NCBI GenBank assembly: GCA_000817105.1
Contig: JUEP01000004.1
Coordinates: 32,400 to 96,399, forward strand
Length of the DNA stretch: 64,000 nucleotides
DNA from: a marine actinobacterium MedAcidi-G3
Lineage (GTDB): Bacteria > Actinomycetota > Acidimicrobiia > Acidimicrobiales > Poriferisodalaceae
Reading direction: 5' to 3'
Shown here: positions 21,106 to 29,531 of the stretch, in pieces
Position numbering within the stretch: position 1 is the first letter of the stretch
Layout of the letters: each line of letters starts with the position of its first letter
Translations under genes and position numbers: made by a program
Notes under the pieces: generated by a model
What the model was told of the DNA's origin: nothing
Database searches by the model: none
What the model saw: the letters and a program-made list of their open reading frames with translations, nothing else

Positions 21106-22221
21106 CTAGGTTGTTAAATCGTTCATTCCAGGAATCTCACAGGCCTGATCTAATTCAATGCCTGCGTGGACTACCGCGTTTTGATGAGGGCCGGCACACC
21201 ATGAAGGCATAACCATTGTGTATAGGCCACTCCCACCTGCTTGCAACACCAGTATTCGGTCTGGATCTTTTAACACGTGAATGCGGTCTTCGTCGGCTGC
21301 TTCATCGCTGACGGCTTCGTTGTCGTTCTGCATTGTTTGGGAATAAAACGTTGGGCTAATTCGCCGCATCGTTCCAACGGATATGGTTGCGCGACTTGCA
21401 AGTTCGGCCTGAACGTCTTGGCGGGAAAGGCCAGCGCGCTTAATGACTTCTGTATGGTCAGGGTTCATTATGACGGTGATAGCGCCATTCCTTAAATGAA
21501 CATTGTTGCTACCTGGATTGGCCATCACTAACGCGATCACATCCAGTAAGGCTTCTACCGATGCAGGGTCGTCTCTATCCCCTGTAAAAAATGTTGAGTG
21601 AGGAGCTTCAGCACCGGTGATTATGACTGCACTTTCGTCCGGTTCATAACCGAAGGTGGTGTGCAATCCCGGAAAGGGGCTGTTCTCTTCATCCTCCGCT
21701 ATGCAGTAGGTGAATTTGCCTGGATGCCCGTGCAGTGCCATGTCTGAAGAGCCTGGCCGGGCTCCACCGATATTGATCATCGCGAGCCTCAAGGCACGTC
21801 CGATGGAAGCATTGGCTCGATGGCCAGGCCCCATAGCGCCGAATCCCGAAGCGATTTCGCCACACGCATTTCTCGCAGGGCCGCAGACAATCATCAAGGG
21901 AGCGGTGCAGTGTGTGGTCGCTTGCATTTCGGTGAGATCAAATTCGGGTTGGCAGACTGCTCGAATAGCAGCGACCACAACTGGGATGTGATCGGGTAGA
22001 CACCCTGCCATCACTGCGGCAGTCGCTACCTTTTCGATAGTCGCAGCACCATAAAGCGGCCCCATGACACCAAGCACTAAGTCGGGTTCATATCCGGTTG
22101 AAAGGACCATCCGAGCCACTCGGTCGGCGGTCGGAATGACCACCGGAAGACCATCAGTGCAGCCGAGTTGGTGCAGGCGCTCTAGAGCGTCATGTTCCGA
22201 GGCTGCTTCAAGCAAACTCAT
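21106..22221 (-). CDS. conserved protein adjacent to UGSC selenoprotein, function unknown
   Basis: Likely start [39 protein letters not shown] at 22221; conserved-looking [71 protein letters not shown]. Confidence 0.75.
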   Translation of the reverse strand: MSLLEAASEHDALERLHQLGCTDGLPVVIPTADRVARMVLSTGYEPDLVLGVMGPLYGAATIEKVATAAVMAGCLPDHIPVVVAAIRAVCQPEFDLTEMQATTHCTAPLMIVCGPARNACGEIASGFGAMGPGHRANASIGRALRLAMINIGGARPGSSDMALHGHPGKFTYCIAEDEENSPFPGLHTTFGYEPDESAVIITGAEAPHSTFFTGDRDDPASVEALLDVIALVMANPGSNNVHLRNGAITVIMNPDHTEVIKRAGLSRQDVQAELASRATISVGTMRRISPTFYSQTMQNDNEAVSDEAADEDRIHVLKDPDRILVLQAGGSGLYTMVMPSWCAGPHQNAVVHAGIELDQACEIPGMNDLTT

Positions 22222-22243
22222 TTTTGAACCGATTCCGTTCTGC

Positions 22244-22774
22244 TTAAGAACTGAGAAATTCGACGATGGATGGGGTGATTTCAGATGCGACTTCGGCCAT
22301 TTTGTCTTCACCGGTCCCGGCAACCGGGTGCGGTAGTTTCACCCTAGGAACCGCCGGCATACCCGAAGAGTTCGCAAAAAAATCACCTTGGGGCCAAAAT
22401 TCTTCTGTAACTAACGCCACAGATGGAATTCCTAGCCGAGCTACTGAAATGCTGTCACGCACGGTGCCAGAAGTGCAGCTGCCTCAATGGCCGTAGGCAG
22501 CAACTACTGCCTGACATTCGGCTTGGATGTCTTCGAGCATCTTGCCACCTACAACTGACGAGGCATCGCCTTTGTCATATCGAACAAATGATGCTGTAGG
22601 AACTGCCTGCGCAAGCGTTTTCTCTACATGATCTAAAAATCGAACGCTGTCAGGAAATCCATTGGCTACAAGCCCAATAGTCAGTGGCTTATTTAAATCA
22701 ACTTTAATTTCGTACGGCTCGGCAACCGCTTTCGGTTGAGCCCGAGGATCGTGAAACTCAGTTGCTGTAATCAT
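22244..22774 (-). CDS. UGSC-family selenoprotein, in-frame TGA at 22484-22486 read as Sec
   Basis: Read-through: MITATEFHDPRAQPKAVAEPYEIKVDLNKPLTIGLVANGFPDSVRFLDHVEKTLAQAVPTASFVRYDKGDASSVVGGKMLEDIQAECQAVVAAYGH-U-GSC-TSGTVRDSISVARLGIPSVALVTEEFWPQ... Two track ORFs (22484..22774 and 22244..22462) are in one frame separated only by TGA; the motif is exactly U-G-S-C. Confidence 0.92.
22452..22470 (-). promoter_or_regulatory. bacterial SECIS-like hairpin of the UGSC selenoprotein
   Basis: CUG-G-CAC-[CGUGC]-GUG-A-CAG: 6 bp with one G.A mismatch, 5-nt loop with G at position 2; 20 nt from UGA to the loop. Alternative fold GCUGCAC/GUG(A)CAGC with 14-nt loop is possible. Confidence 0.6.
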
Positions 22775-22832
22775 GGTCCGCCCCTGTCAATGTGATGCGC
22801 TTCAACTATTACACATCTCAGTCGGTTCCATC

Positions 22833-23222
22833 TTAGCTCTCGTCCTTCAGCTGTCGAAGAAACATTCCGTTATCGAAATAATCTCGCCAGAAGGTAATCA
22901 GACCTTCGTTTACCTCAAATACTCCCATTACAGGAATTTCAATGCTGCGACCGCTCGCCGTATTGAAGCGATCAAGGCGCTCGTTCATAACCGTGTTGCC
23001 GGAGCAGGTCTGGCGCACCACCTCAAATTCCACTGGCCCTTCACCCTTTAATAGACCACTTAAAAATTGCAGCATGTCTTCTTTGCCGTTCATATCGCCT
23101 ATGGGAACGTTGTCGTAATAACAATCATCCGAAACGTGTTCCAATGCGGCATCAAGCTCACGTGACTCGATCTTCGAAATGAATAAATTTACTATGTCTT
23201 CGGGGTTCTCTACATCGCTCAT
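22833..23222 (-). CDS. SnoaL-like / limonene-1,2-epoxide hydrolase-like protein
   Basis: MSDVENPEDIVNLFISKIESRELDAALEHVSDDCYYDNVPIGDMNGKEDMLQFLSGLL...IPVMGVFEVNEGLITFWRDYFDNGMFLRQL. Confidence 0.8.
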   Translation of the reverse strand: MSDVENPEDIVNLFISKIESRELDAALEHVSDDCYYDNVPIGDMNGKEDMLQFLSGLLKGEGPVEFEVVRQTCSGNTVMNERLDRFNTASGRSIEIPVMGVFEVNEGLITFWRDYFDNGMFLRQLKDES

Positions 23223-23279
23223 ATTCGATGATTCTTGCAGGATCTCGTAAACCATGCTCATCCATGGGAGGCTGTGGTC

Positions 23280-24053
23280 ATGCGTTTCCAAGACAAGGTT
23301 GTAGTTGTAACAGGGGCAGCTGGCGGAATCGGACTAGCTGCCGTGCGCCGATTCGCTTCGGAAGGAGCCCGTATTTTGGCAGTAGACCTAGAGGGGTCGA
23401 GTCTGGATGCAGCTGCAGCCGAAGCTCATTCGTTTGGAACTGAAGTGTTTACTCACGCAGCCGATTGCAGTCTCGCTGACGACGTCTCTGGCTATGTTGA
23501 CCGATGCGTACGCGAGTTCGGCCGCTGTGATGTGCTCTTCAACAATGCAGGAATTGAGGGTCTAATCATGAACCTCACTGAGTATCCCGAGGAAGACTTT
23601 GACCGCGTTATCAGCGTAAACCTTCGCGGTGTCTGGCTTGGAATGAAATACGCCGCCCCAGCGATGTTTGCCAGTGGCGGTGGATCCATAGTTAATACCG
23701 CCTCAACTGCGGGGCTCATCGGCGCTCGGGGTCTGTCGGCTTATGTCGCAAGCAAGCATGGAGTCGTCGGGCTGACGAAGTCCGCAGCCCTAGAACTGGT
23801 TCCCCAAGGTGTCAGAGTTAATGCAGTATGCCCATCACCAATTGAGACAAGAATGATGCGAAGCCTTGAAGAGGGATTTGGAGGCGATCAAGCAGAAATG
23901 ATCCGCAAAGACCTAGCCTCTAGAAACCCTATGGGCCGATACGGTGAACCGGAAGAGGTAGCAGCCCTGGTCGCCTTTCTCGCCTCTGACGACGCCAGCT
24001 ATATCAACGGCGGTATATACACCGTCGACGGCGGTTCGACAGGTGGCAGATGA
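23280..24053 (+). CDS. SDR family oxidoreductase
   Basis: VVVVTGAAGGIGLAAVRRFASEGARILAVD, NNAG, YVASKHGVVGLTKSAALEL, YINGGIYTVDGG. Confidence 0.93.
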   Translation: MRFQDKVVVVTGAAGGIGLAAVRRFASEGARILAVDLEGSSLDAAAAEAHSFGTEVFTHAADCSLADDVSGYVDRCVREFGRCDVLFNNAGIEGLIMNLTEYPEEDFDRVISVNLRGVWLGMKYAAPAMFASGGGSIVNTASTAGLIGARGLSAYVASKHGVVGLTKSAALELVPQGVRVNAVCPSPIETRMMRSLEEGFGGDQAEMIRKDLASRNPMGRYGEPEEVAALVAFLASDDASYINGGIYTVDGGSTGGR

Positions 24054-24763
24054 ATTCAGCACATCGCGTTCATGACATTGGAGGAGTTGAAGGATGGGGA
24101 GCGGTCCCATACGAGCCTGACGAAGAGGTCTTTCATTACGATTGGGAACGCAGAGTTTTTGGTCTCATGTTTCAAGTGCTTTCCGAGACAGCTAAACGGC
24201 CGGGAGAGTTCCGACATGCTCTTGAGAGGTTGGCGCCCGAAGACTATTTCTGTTCCGATGGATACTACGGGCGATGGCGGGCCGCAATGGAAGTGCTCTT
24301 AGACGAATATGGCCATGTCGCTAAAGACGAGCTAGATGACCTTCTAGGAGTTGAGCGAGGAACGGGTCCGGGGCATCGAGTAGCGGGAGTCGCTGAAGTA
24401 GATCCTCAAAACCTGCCACCAGATCGATTGACACCAAAACCAAACCACCGGACCGTAAGACGTGAGCTGGAAGAGGCATCACAATTCGAAGTAGGCGACC
24501 GTGTCATTGCCGTTGGCAACAATGGAATGGGGCACACCCGTCTGCCCGAGTACGTGAGAAATATTCTTGGGACAGTGGTGAAGCTCCACCCGGCAGAAGT
24601 TTTGCCAGATAGCACAGCCCACAATCTTGGTGAACGGCCTCAACATGTTGTGTGTGTCGCCTACCGGGCTAAGGACTTGTGGGGCCAGGACGCTGAAGAA
24701 GATGTAGTCATAAACGTGGACTTGTACGAGAATTACTTGGCGATGGAAACGGAACTCTCATGA
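24050..24763 (+). CDS. nitrile hydratase subunit beta
   Basis: HRVHDIGGVEGWGAVPYEPDEEVFHYDWERRVFGLMFQ..., FEVGDRVIAVGNNGMGHTRLPEYVRNILGTVVKLH. Confidence 0.9.
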   Translation: MNSAHRVHDIGGVEGWGAVPYEPDEEVFHYDWERRVFGLMFQVLSETAKRPGEFRHALERLAPEDYFCSDGYYGRWRAAMEVLLDEYGHVAKDELDDLLGVERGTGPGHRVAGVAEVDPQNLPPDRLTPKPNHRTVRRELEEASQFEVGDRVIAVGNNGMGHTRLPEYVRNILGTVVKLHPAEVLPDSTAHNLGERPQHVVCVAYRAKDLWGQDAEEDVVINVDLYENYLAMETELS

Positions 24764-25368
24764 ATAAGCAAGATGATCATCACCACGGAGTTGACCCGAA
24801 CTCACCTGAAGTACGAACAGAAGCACTTGAGGACCTTCTTGTAGAGAAAGGTCTGATCGACAGAGGTCGAGTCGACGCATTAATTGAACGGTTTGAACAT
24901 GATTTGGGGCCCATGATTGGTGCTCGCCTAGTTGCCAAATCTTGGCTTGAGCCACAGTTCCGGAAGAGCCTTCTGGAAAATGCTGATCGAGCCTTAGAAG
25001 AAGAGAACATTAAAGGAGCAGAGATAGAACACGTGGAGGTTAAAGCAAATGAACCGGGCGTCCACAACGTCGTTGTTTGCACTCTTTGCTCCTGCTACCC
25101 CTGGGCTCTTTTGGGACTGCCACCAAGTTGGTATAAAAGCCCAGAATATAGATCGCGAGTAGTGCGCGAACCGCGCAAGGTTTTGCAAGAAATGGGGCTT
25201 TCCCTTGACGCTGAAACAGAAATCCGAGTGTGGGATAGCAGTTCAGAAACAAGGTTCCTCGTCCTACCAGAGCGACCAGAGGGAACTGAACAGCTCGGTC
25301 TCGAAGAGTTAGCCCAGCTTGTCACCAGAGACTCGATGATCGGCGTTGCTAAGGCCAAAGTCTCGTGA
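24760..25368 (+). CDS. nitrile hydratase subunit alpha, cobalt-type
   Basis: Metal-binding VVVCTLCSCYPWALLGLPPSWYKSPEYRSRVVREPRKVLQEMGL; VCTLCSC (Thr) is the Co-type signature; ATGA overlap with beta. Confidence 0.92.
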   Translation: MNKQDDHHHGVDPNSPEVRTEALEDLLVEKGLIDRGRVDALIERFEHDLGPMIGARLVAKSWLEPQFRKSLLENADRALEEENIKGAEIEHVEVKANEPGVHNVVVCTLCSCYPWALLGLPPSWYKSPEYRSRVVREPRKVLQEMGLSLDAETEIRVWDSSSETRFLVLPERPEGTEQLGLEELAQLVTRDSMIGVAKAKVS

Positions 25369-25703
25369 GTGGTGTCGAAATTTTGGATGGTTCGTTGGCG
25401 GCTCCGCCTCGAACCAACGGAGAGTTACTTTTTGAAGCCCCTTGGCAAAGCAGAGCCTTCGGTGTCGCAGCGGATCTTGTTGAATCAGACTGTTTTAGTT
25501 GGAGTGAGTTTCGAGGTTCCCTCATTGATGCCATACAGACATGGGAAAATCTGGAAACACAGAATCAGCCGCCTTGGGATTATTACGCTTGCTGGGTTGC
25601 AGCATTGGAGCAACTGGTTTTCAGGAAAGTCCTGCTCAAACCGGCCGAGGTAGACCTTCGATCAAGAGAATATGTTGATCGACCGCATGGTCATGACCAC
25701 TGA
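25365..25703 (+). CDS. nitrile hydratase accessory/activator protein
   Basis: FEAPWQSRAFGVAADLVESDCFSWSEFRGSLIDAIQTWE...WDYYACWVAALEQLVFRKVLL; overlaps alpha subunit stop. Confidence 0.85.
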   Translation: MSGVEILDGSLAAPPRTNGELLFEAPWQSRAFGVAADLVESDCFSWSEFRGSLIDAIQTWENLETQNQPPWDYYACWVAALEQLVFRKVLLKPAEVDLRSREYVDRPHGHDH

Positions 25704-25732
25704 TAGCAGCCTCGCATTCGCATAACTCAGTA

Positions 25733-26437
25733 TTAAAGATTTCCTGAGTTTTCTTCCCACCACCAAGAGGACTTAAGCATGTAGCAGCGTCGCCGAGGGC
25801 CCTTCGCATCGAGATCTAAAGATTCATAAGACACATCACCGGCGTAGAAGGCCACCATCCCAGGGTCTGCACCTTCTACCTCCTTAATGTGTGTGTGAAA
25901 GCACTTAGGTTGACGAACAGCAGAACATGCTTCGAGAACAGAACTAAAGCCTCGGAGCCAATCCAAGGTGCAGAAGGTAGGAGTCACCATCTCTATTTCG
26001 CCGTCAGAGCGTCTCTGTAATGCTTCTGTAGGGGTCATCCAGTGGTGATCGGTAATTTCACCGTGGTCGATAGAAATGTCGAGCCCTTCTGGTGCCGCAG
26101 CCAGGAAGAATTGGGTCGAAAAGCGTTTGGGGCGAACAGCTGGAGGAAGCCAATGCGCGAAATGATGCAGTTCTGTGCCCGACAGATCAATTCCCGCTTC
26201 TTCTTGAGCCTCGCGAATGGCTGCGGCGTGGAAACCCCTGCCGTCACCTTCGTCGCATACAGCAACCGCCGTGCTATCAGCACGGTCAGCTGGGTCAACC
26301 TTGCCGCCAGGAAAAACCCACATTCCTCCAAAGTAAATTTTGGAGTTGCGGCGAAGCATAAGCACTTCTAAGCCTTCGGTGCTATCACGCGCAACCACCA
26401 CCGTAGCGGCGTCAATGGGTTCTGCTATCTCGGTCAA
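25733..26437 (-). CDS. NUDIX hydrolase
   Basis: GGMWVFPGGKVDPADRADS...GFHAAAIREAQEEAGIDL Nudix box. Confidence 0.9.
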   Translation of the reverse strand: MTEIAEPIDAATVVVARDSTEGLEVLMLRRNSKIYFGGMWVFPGGKVDPADRADSTAVAVCDEGDGRGFHAAAIREAQEEAGIDLSGTELHHFAHWLPPAVRPKRFSTQFFLAAAPEGLDISIDHGEITDHHWMTPTEALQRRSDGEIEMVTPTFCTLDWLRGFSSVLEACSAVRQPKCFHTHIKEVEGADPGMVAFYAGDVSYESLDLDAKGPRRRCYMLKSSWWWEENSGNL

Positions 26438-27084
26438 GATTGTTCCTTAGTCTTATGAACTAATCGCTCAGAACCGGCGTCTAGGCCAGGTAGCTGTTGG
26501 GTTACAGAACCAGCATGGTCTGCAGCGAGCTTCAGAACCACTCCTTCCAACTCAGCCCAAGAAGTAACTCTCGGACCTTCGATATGGCGGTTGTACGGCT
26601 GGTCAAATGTGATGACTTGATTCCCAGCTTCGCGAAGGCCTTCCACGTTGTGAGGGCCATCGTCCACATAGGCGTGGGCTGCGACGTCCGGTTTCTCTCC
26701 AACAAAACAGACATCTCTGTATGGGATCCGTTTTTGGTCCAACCATTGCGCAGTATCGGCTATTGCGACAGCATGCCCCCAATTTACGTATAGGCGGTGA
26801 GTAACTACTCGAATCCAGATGCCTGCATCCGAAAGGCGCCAAAGAGTTTCGGCGCAGCCCGGCACCACTTCCATATCTCTGAACATGCGGTGTTCCATAA
26901 CAGCAACGCGATGAAGTCGTTCGAAGTCATCTGGGCCAAAACCCCATTCCCTAAAGTCCCAGCTTCGTTCTAGCGGGAGCGACTGTTCATCTACCCCCAG
27001 TTCTTGAGCAACAATTTCTCGAAAAATTTCGGTGTGCAATCCGCAGACCCCGTCCAGATCAACGCCAAAGATAAATTCGCTCAT
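26434..27084 (-). CDS. 5'(3')-deoxyribonucleotidase-like HAD phosphatase
   Basis: FGVDLDGVCGLH...EVVPGCAETLWRLSDAGIWIRVVTHRLY...DVCFVGEKPDVAAHAYVDDGPHNVEGLREAG. Confidence 0.75.
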   Translation of the reverse strand: MSEFIFGVDLDGVCGLHTEIFREIVAQELGVDEQSLPLERSWDFREWGFGPDDFERLHRVAVMEHRMFRDMEVVPGCAETLWRLSDAGIWIRVVTHRLYVNWGHAVAIADTAQWLDQKRIPYRDVCFVGEKPDVAAHAYVDDGPHNVEGLREAGNQVITFDQPYNRHIEGPRVTSWAELEGVVLKLAADHAGSVTQQLPGLDAGSERLVHKTKEQS

Positions 27085-28205
27085 GTTCGGCGCTTCCGAA
27101 ACTTATTTCGTTTTGCTGGAGGCTCCTCGATGATTGGGAGTTTTAACCAGGAGTCCGAGAGCTTCGTTTGACCGTCGATCCGAATTTGTTCAAGCTCAGA
27201 CTGTGTCCATGGTTCAGAGCGAGGATCGATAGCTCGATAGCGGGCTTCAAGATATTCGAAGTTCTCTTCGGTAATGACATTTTCAATTAGCTGGCAAGGG
27301 CTCCAGCTTTCGATATTGCCCAGCCAGATGTAGCTGTCAGCCACGTCTTTAAGGCGTAAAGATGTTTCTTTGCCGTCGACGGAGCCAACGACTTCGTTCA
27401 AGCCCACATTTCCCAGAGTTGCAAGGTCCAGCGCAATGCCGAAGGTATCGGGCTTTTCGGGCGCCGCAGCTATTAGTGCCTCAACGCGCTCCGTAGCTTG
27501 GCTGTCGGCAACCGATCCGTGAAATAGTACGCGAGCCACTCCTTCCGCCATCCAACGGTGGAGGAGGTTACCGACAGTAACTGTGGGCAAACCGTCTTCC
27601 CATTGAATGAGTCCGGTCGTGGTGCGCTCGCCGGACATCAATACAACTGCGCGTCCGCCTGAACGAAGTACTTCATTCGTCAAAGTATTGGCCATATGAA
27701 ATGCCGCTACATCGCGGTAATTGCCACCCATCCACCAATTTCTAAGCTCTAATTCAGCGGCTGATCTTCCTTCAAGAAGCGATGGGTCCTCTACATAGGT
27801 TGGGAGACCTAGACCAACGACCCGAAAGCAGGGGGCTTGCGATTCGAGGCTTCGGTTAAGAGACCATGCGCTCTTTAAAACCTCAGCATATTCGAAGTAT
27901 GTGAATCCAATTCCAAGCAGATCGATAAACAAATTTGTGCAGGCGGCATCATCCCAGGACTCTGCAGTGAGCAATTGGTCAAGAGATTCCTGAGTCCGCG
28001 AATTGGTGAATTCCCAAGCCAGGTTATGGACGCCGGCTTCGTAGAGGTCGGGCAAAATTTGGGAAATGAACCGTACGTGTTCTGCTATTCCGGTTTGGTC
28101 ACCCAAGAGCACCAGTTGTTTAGACTGGGCTAATTCAACCAGGTGTTCACTGGCTGATTGCAGGGCTGAGGTCTCTTCTTGATTCTCTACTGGTGAAGTG
28201 TTCAT
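27081..28205 (-). CDS. uncharacterised protein, possible ChaN/erythromycin-esterase-like fold
   Basis: VLLGDQTGIAEHVRFISQILPDLYEAGVHNLAWEFTNSRTQESLDQLL; weak similarity to the next ORF. Confidence 0.4.
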   Translation of the reverse strand: MNTSPVENQEETSALQSASEHLVELAQSKQLVLLGDQTGIAEHVRFISQILPDLYEAGVHNLAWEFTNSRTQESLDQLLTAESWDDAACTNLFIDLLGIGFTYFEYAEVLKSAWSLNRSLESQAPCFRVVGLGLPTYVEDPSLLEGRSAAELELRNWWMGGNYRDVAAFHMANTLTNEVLRSGGRAVVLMSGERTTTGLIQWEDGLPTVTVGNLLHRWMAEGVARVLFHGSVADSQATERVEALIAAAPEKPDTFGIALDLATLGNVGLNEVVGSVDGKETSLRLKDVADSYIWLGNIESWSPCQLIENVITEENFEYLEARYRAIDPRSEPWTQSELEQIRIDGQTKLSDSWLKLPIIEEPPAKRNKFRKRRT

Positions 28206-28223
28206 TTGATGCCTGCCATAACT

Positions 28224-29444
28224 TTAAACAATCTGTGTCCAACTGAGTTCAGCTGCCGCGGCAGCATTCTGTATCGCGATATCAAAGTCCCTGATAGTTG
28301 AATTAGGTTGCCTCAGCATTGGGTCGAGTGACCACTTTCGTGCTTCGGCAATATTTGTTTCATCGACCAATCCTCGGAGAGGAGTCGGTCCTCTGACATC
28401 TTTAGGACGTTCGAGAAAAATCCATCCGTTACATAGCTGGGAAATATCACCATTATCAATTGAAGTGGCGCAGGGAAGTCTCCCGATAGATCCTGAACTT
28501 ACGTCGAAAGCGACTGGAAAGTGAGGATTGTTTGTATGAGCGAAGGCGGCATCTAAGTAGCCATCTGCTGGGAGAGTAAAAAGTCCATGCTCTCCATCAG
28601 CAGTTAGCGGTTGGTGAAGGAGAACCGTCGCTGCTCGGTCGGCGATCGCGCTATAGACGTAGTTTCCGCAACCGACCACCTTACCGTCGACAATCTGCGT
28701 ATCAATTTGATCCATCGTCGGGTGAGGTCGTCTCCTCATTCGAGTTAACGCATTTCCAGTTTTAGTGAGAACGAGTGCCTTATGTCCATGTCTCACGAAC
28801 TCTGTAAGTAAGACATCAGCCATATGTTTCGAAGCTGGACCTCTCGGACGTAAGTGCTCCCAAGCATAAGGTGACAACAAGTCGGCGTTGTCTGTTACGG
28901 CCTCAATATCGATGTCATAGTCAAGCGCCACTATTCGAAATGGAGCTGAACCCGAAGCTTGGGTTCGGTTTATAGCCCAAACAGCGCGCAGAATATCCAA
29001 GTATTCAACGAAGGCGAAGTGGTACCGCAAACCCCAACGAAACAAAGCGGACCTTGCTATTCCTTCGTCAAATTGATCTGCATTCACCAGCTCATCAAGT
29101 AGAGATTGATCATCCATACAAGCCCACTCGATGCCGAGCAGATAGACGCCCGCTTTGTTTACCGCTGGTATTAATTGCTGCAGAAAAAGGCCAGTTTTTC
29201 TGGAAGGTAGATTGTGTCCGACGAAAACGATCTCATGGCTACTGAAGAGATTCGATATGTAGTTCACTGGCTCGAGCCCGGTTAAGGAAATCTCATCGAT
29301 AACGAGATCTAAATGTTCTGGATCGATGGATGTAAGCCGATGGCGCTCTCGGAAATGCTCGATTGTTTCGAGCATCGCTTCATCGCCGTGAATAGTCACT
29401 TGGTTGAGAGTACCTAGCGATAGAGCTGCTGGGATGGCTGCCAC
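28224..29444 (-). CDS. uncharacterised protein, diverged paralogue of 27081..28205
   Basis: IVFVGHNLPSRKTGLFLQQLIPAVNKAGVYLLGIEWACMDDQSLLDELV...YLDILRAVWAINR aligns with ...YAEVLKSAWSLNR of the neighbour. Confidence 0.4.
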   Translation of the reverse strand: MAAIPAALSLGTLNQVTIHGDEAMLETIEHFRERHRLTSIDPEHLDLVIDEISLTGLEPVNYISNLFSSHEIVFVGHNLPSRKTGLFLQQLIPAVNKAGVYLLGIEWACMDDQSLLDELVNADQFDEGIARSALFRWGLRYHFAFVEYLDILRAVWAINRTQASGSAPFRIVALDYDIDIEAVTDNADLLSPYAWEHLRPRGPASKHMADVLLTEFVRHGHKALVLTKTGNALTRMRRRPHPTMDQIDTQIVDGKVVGCGNYVYSAIADRAATVLLHQPLTADGEHGLFTLPADGYLDAAFAHTNNPHFPVAFDVSSGSIGRLPCATSIDNGDISQLCNGWIFLERPKDVRGPTPLRGLVDETNIAEARKWSLDPMLRQPNSTIRDFDIAIQNAAAAAELSWTQIV

Positions 29445-29531
29445 TGATATTCGGAGCTTCCTTTGTGTCAGCTAACCCTTCTGCGACCTATGGTGATGTG
29501 GCCGCTGCGAGATGAGAAAGTGAAGTACTTC

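Noticed and set aside
22244-22462. Independent 72-aa protein starting at GTG 22462
   Set aside because: It is the C-terminal half of the UGSC protein; the supposed start lies in the middle of the conserved region just after the UGA.
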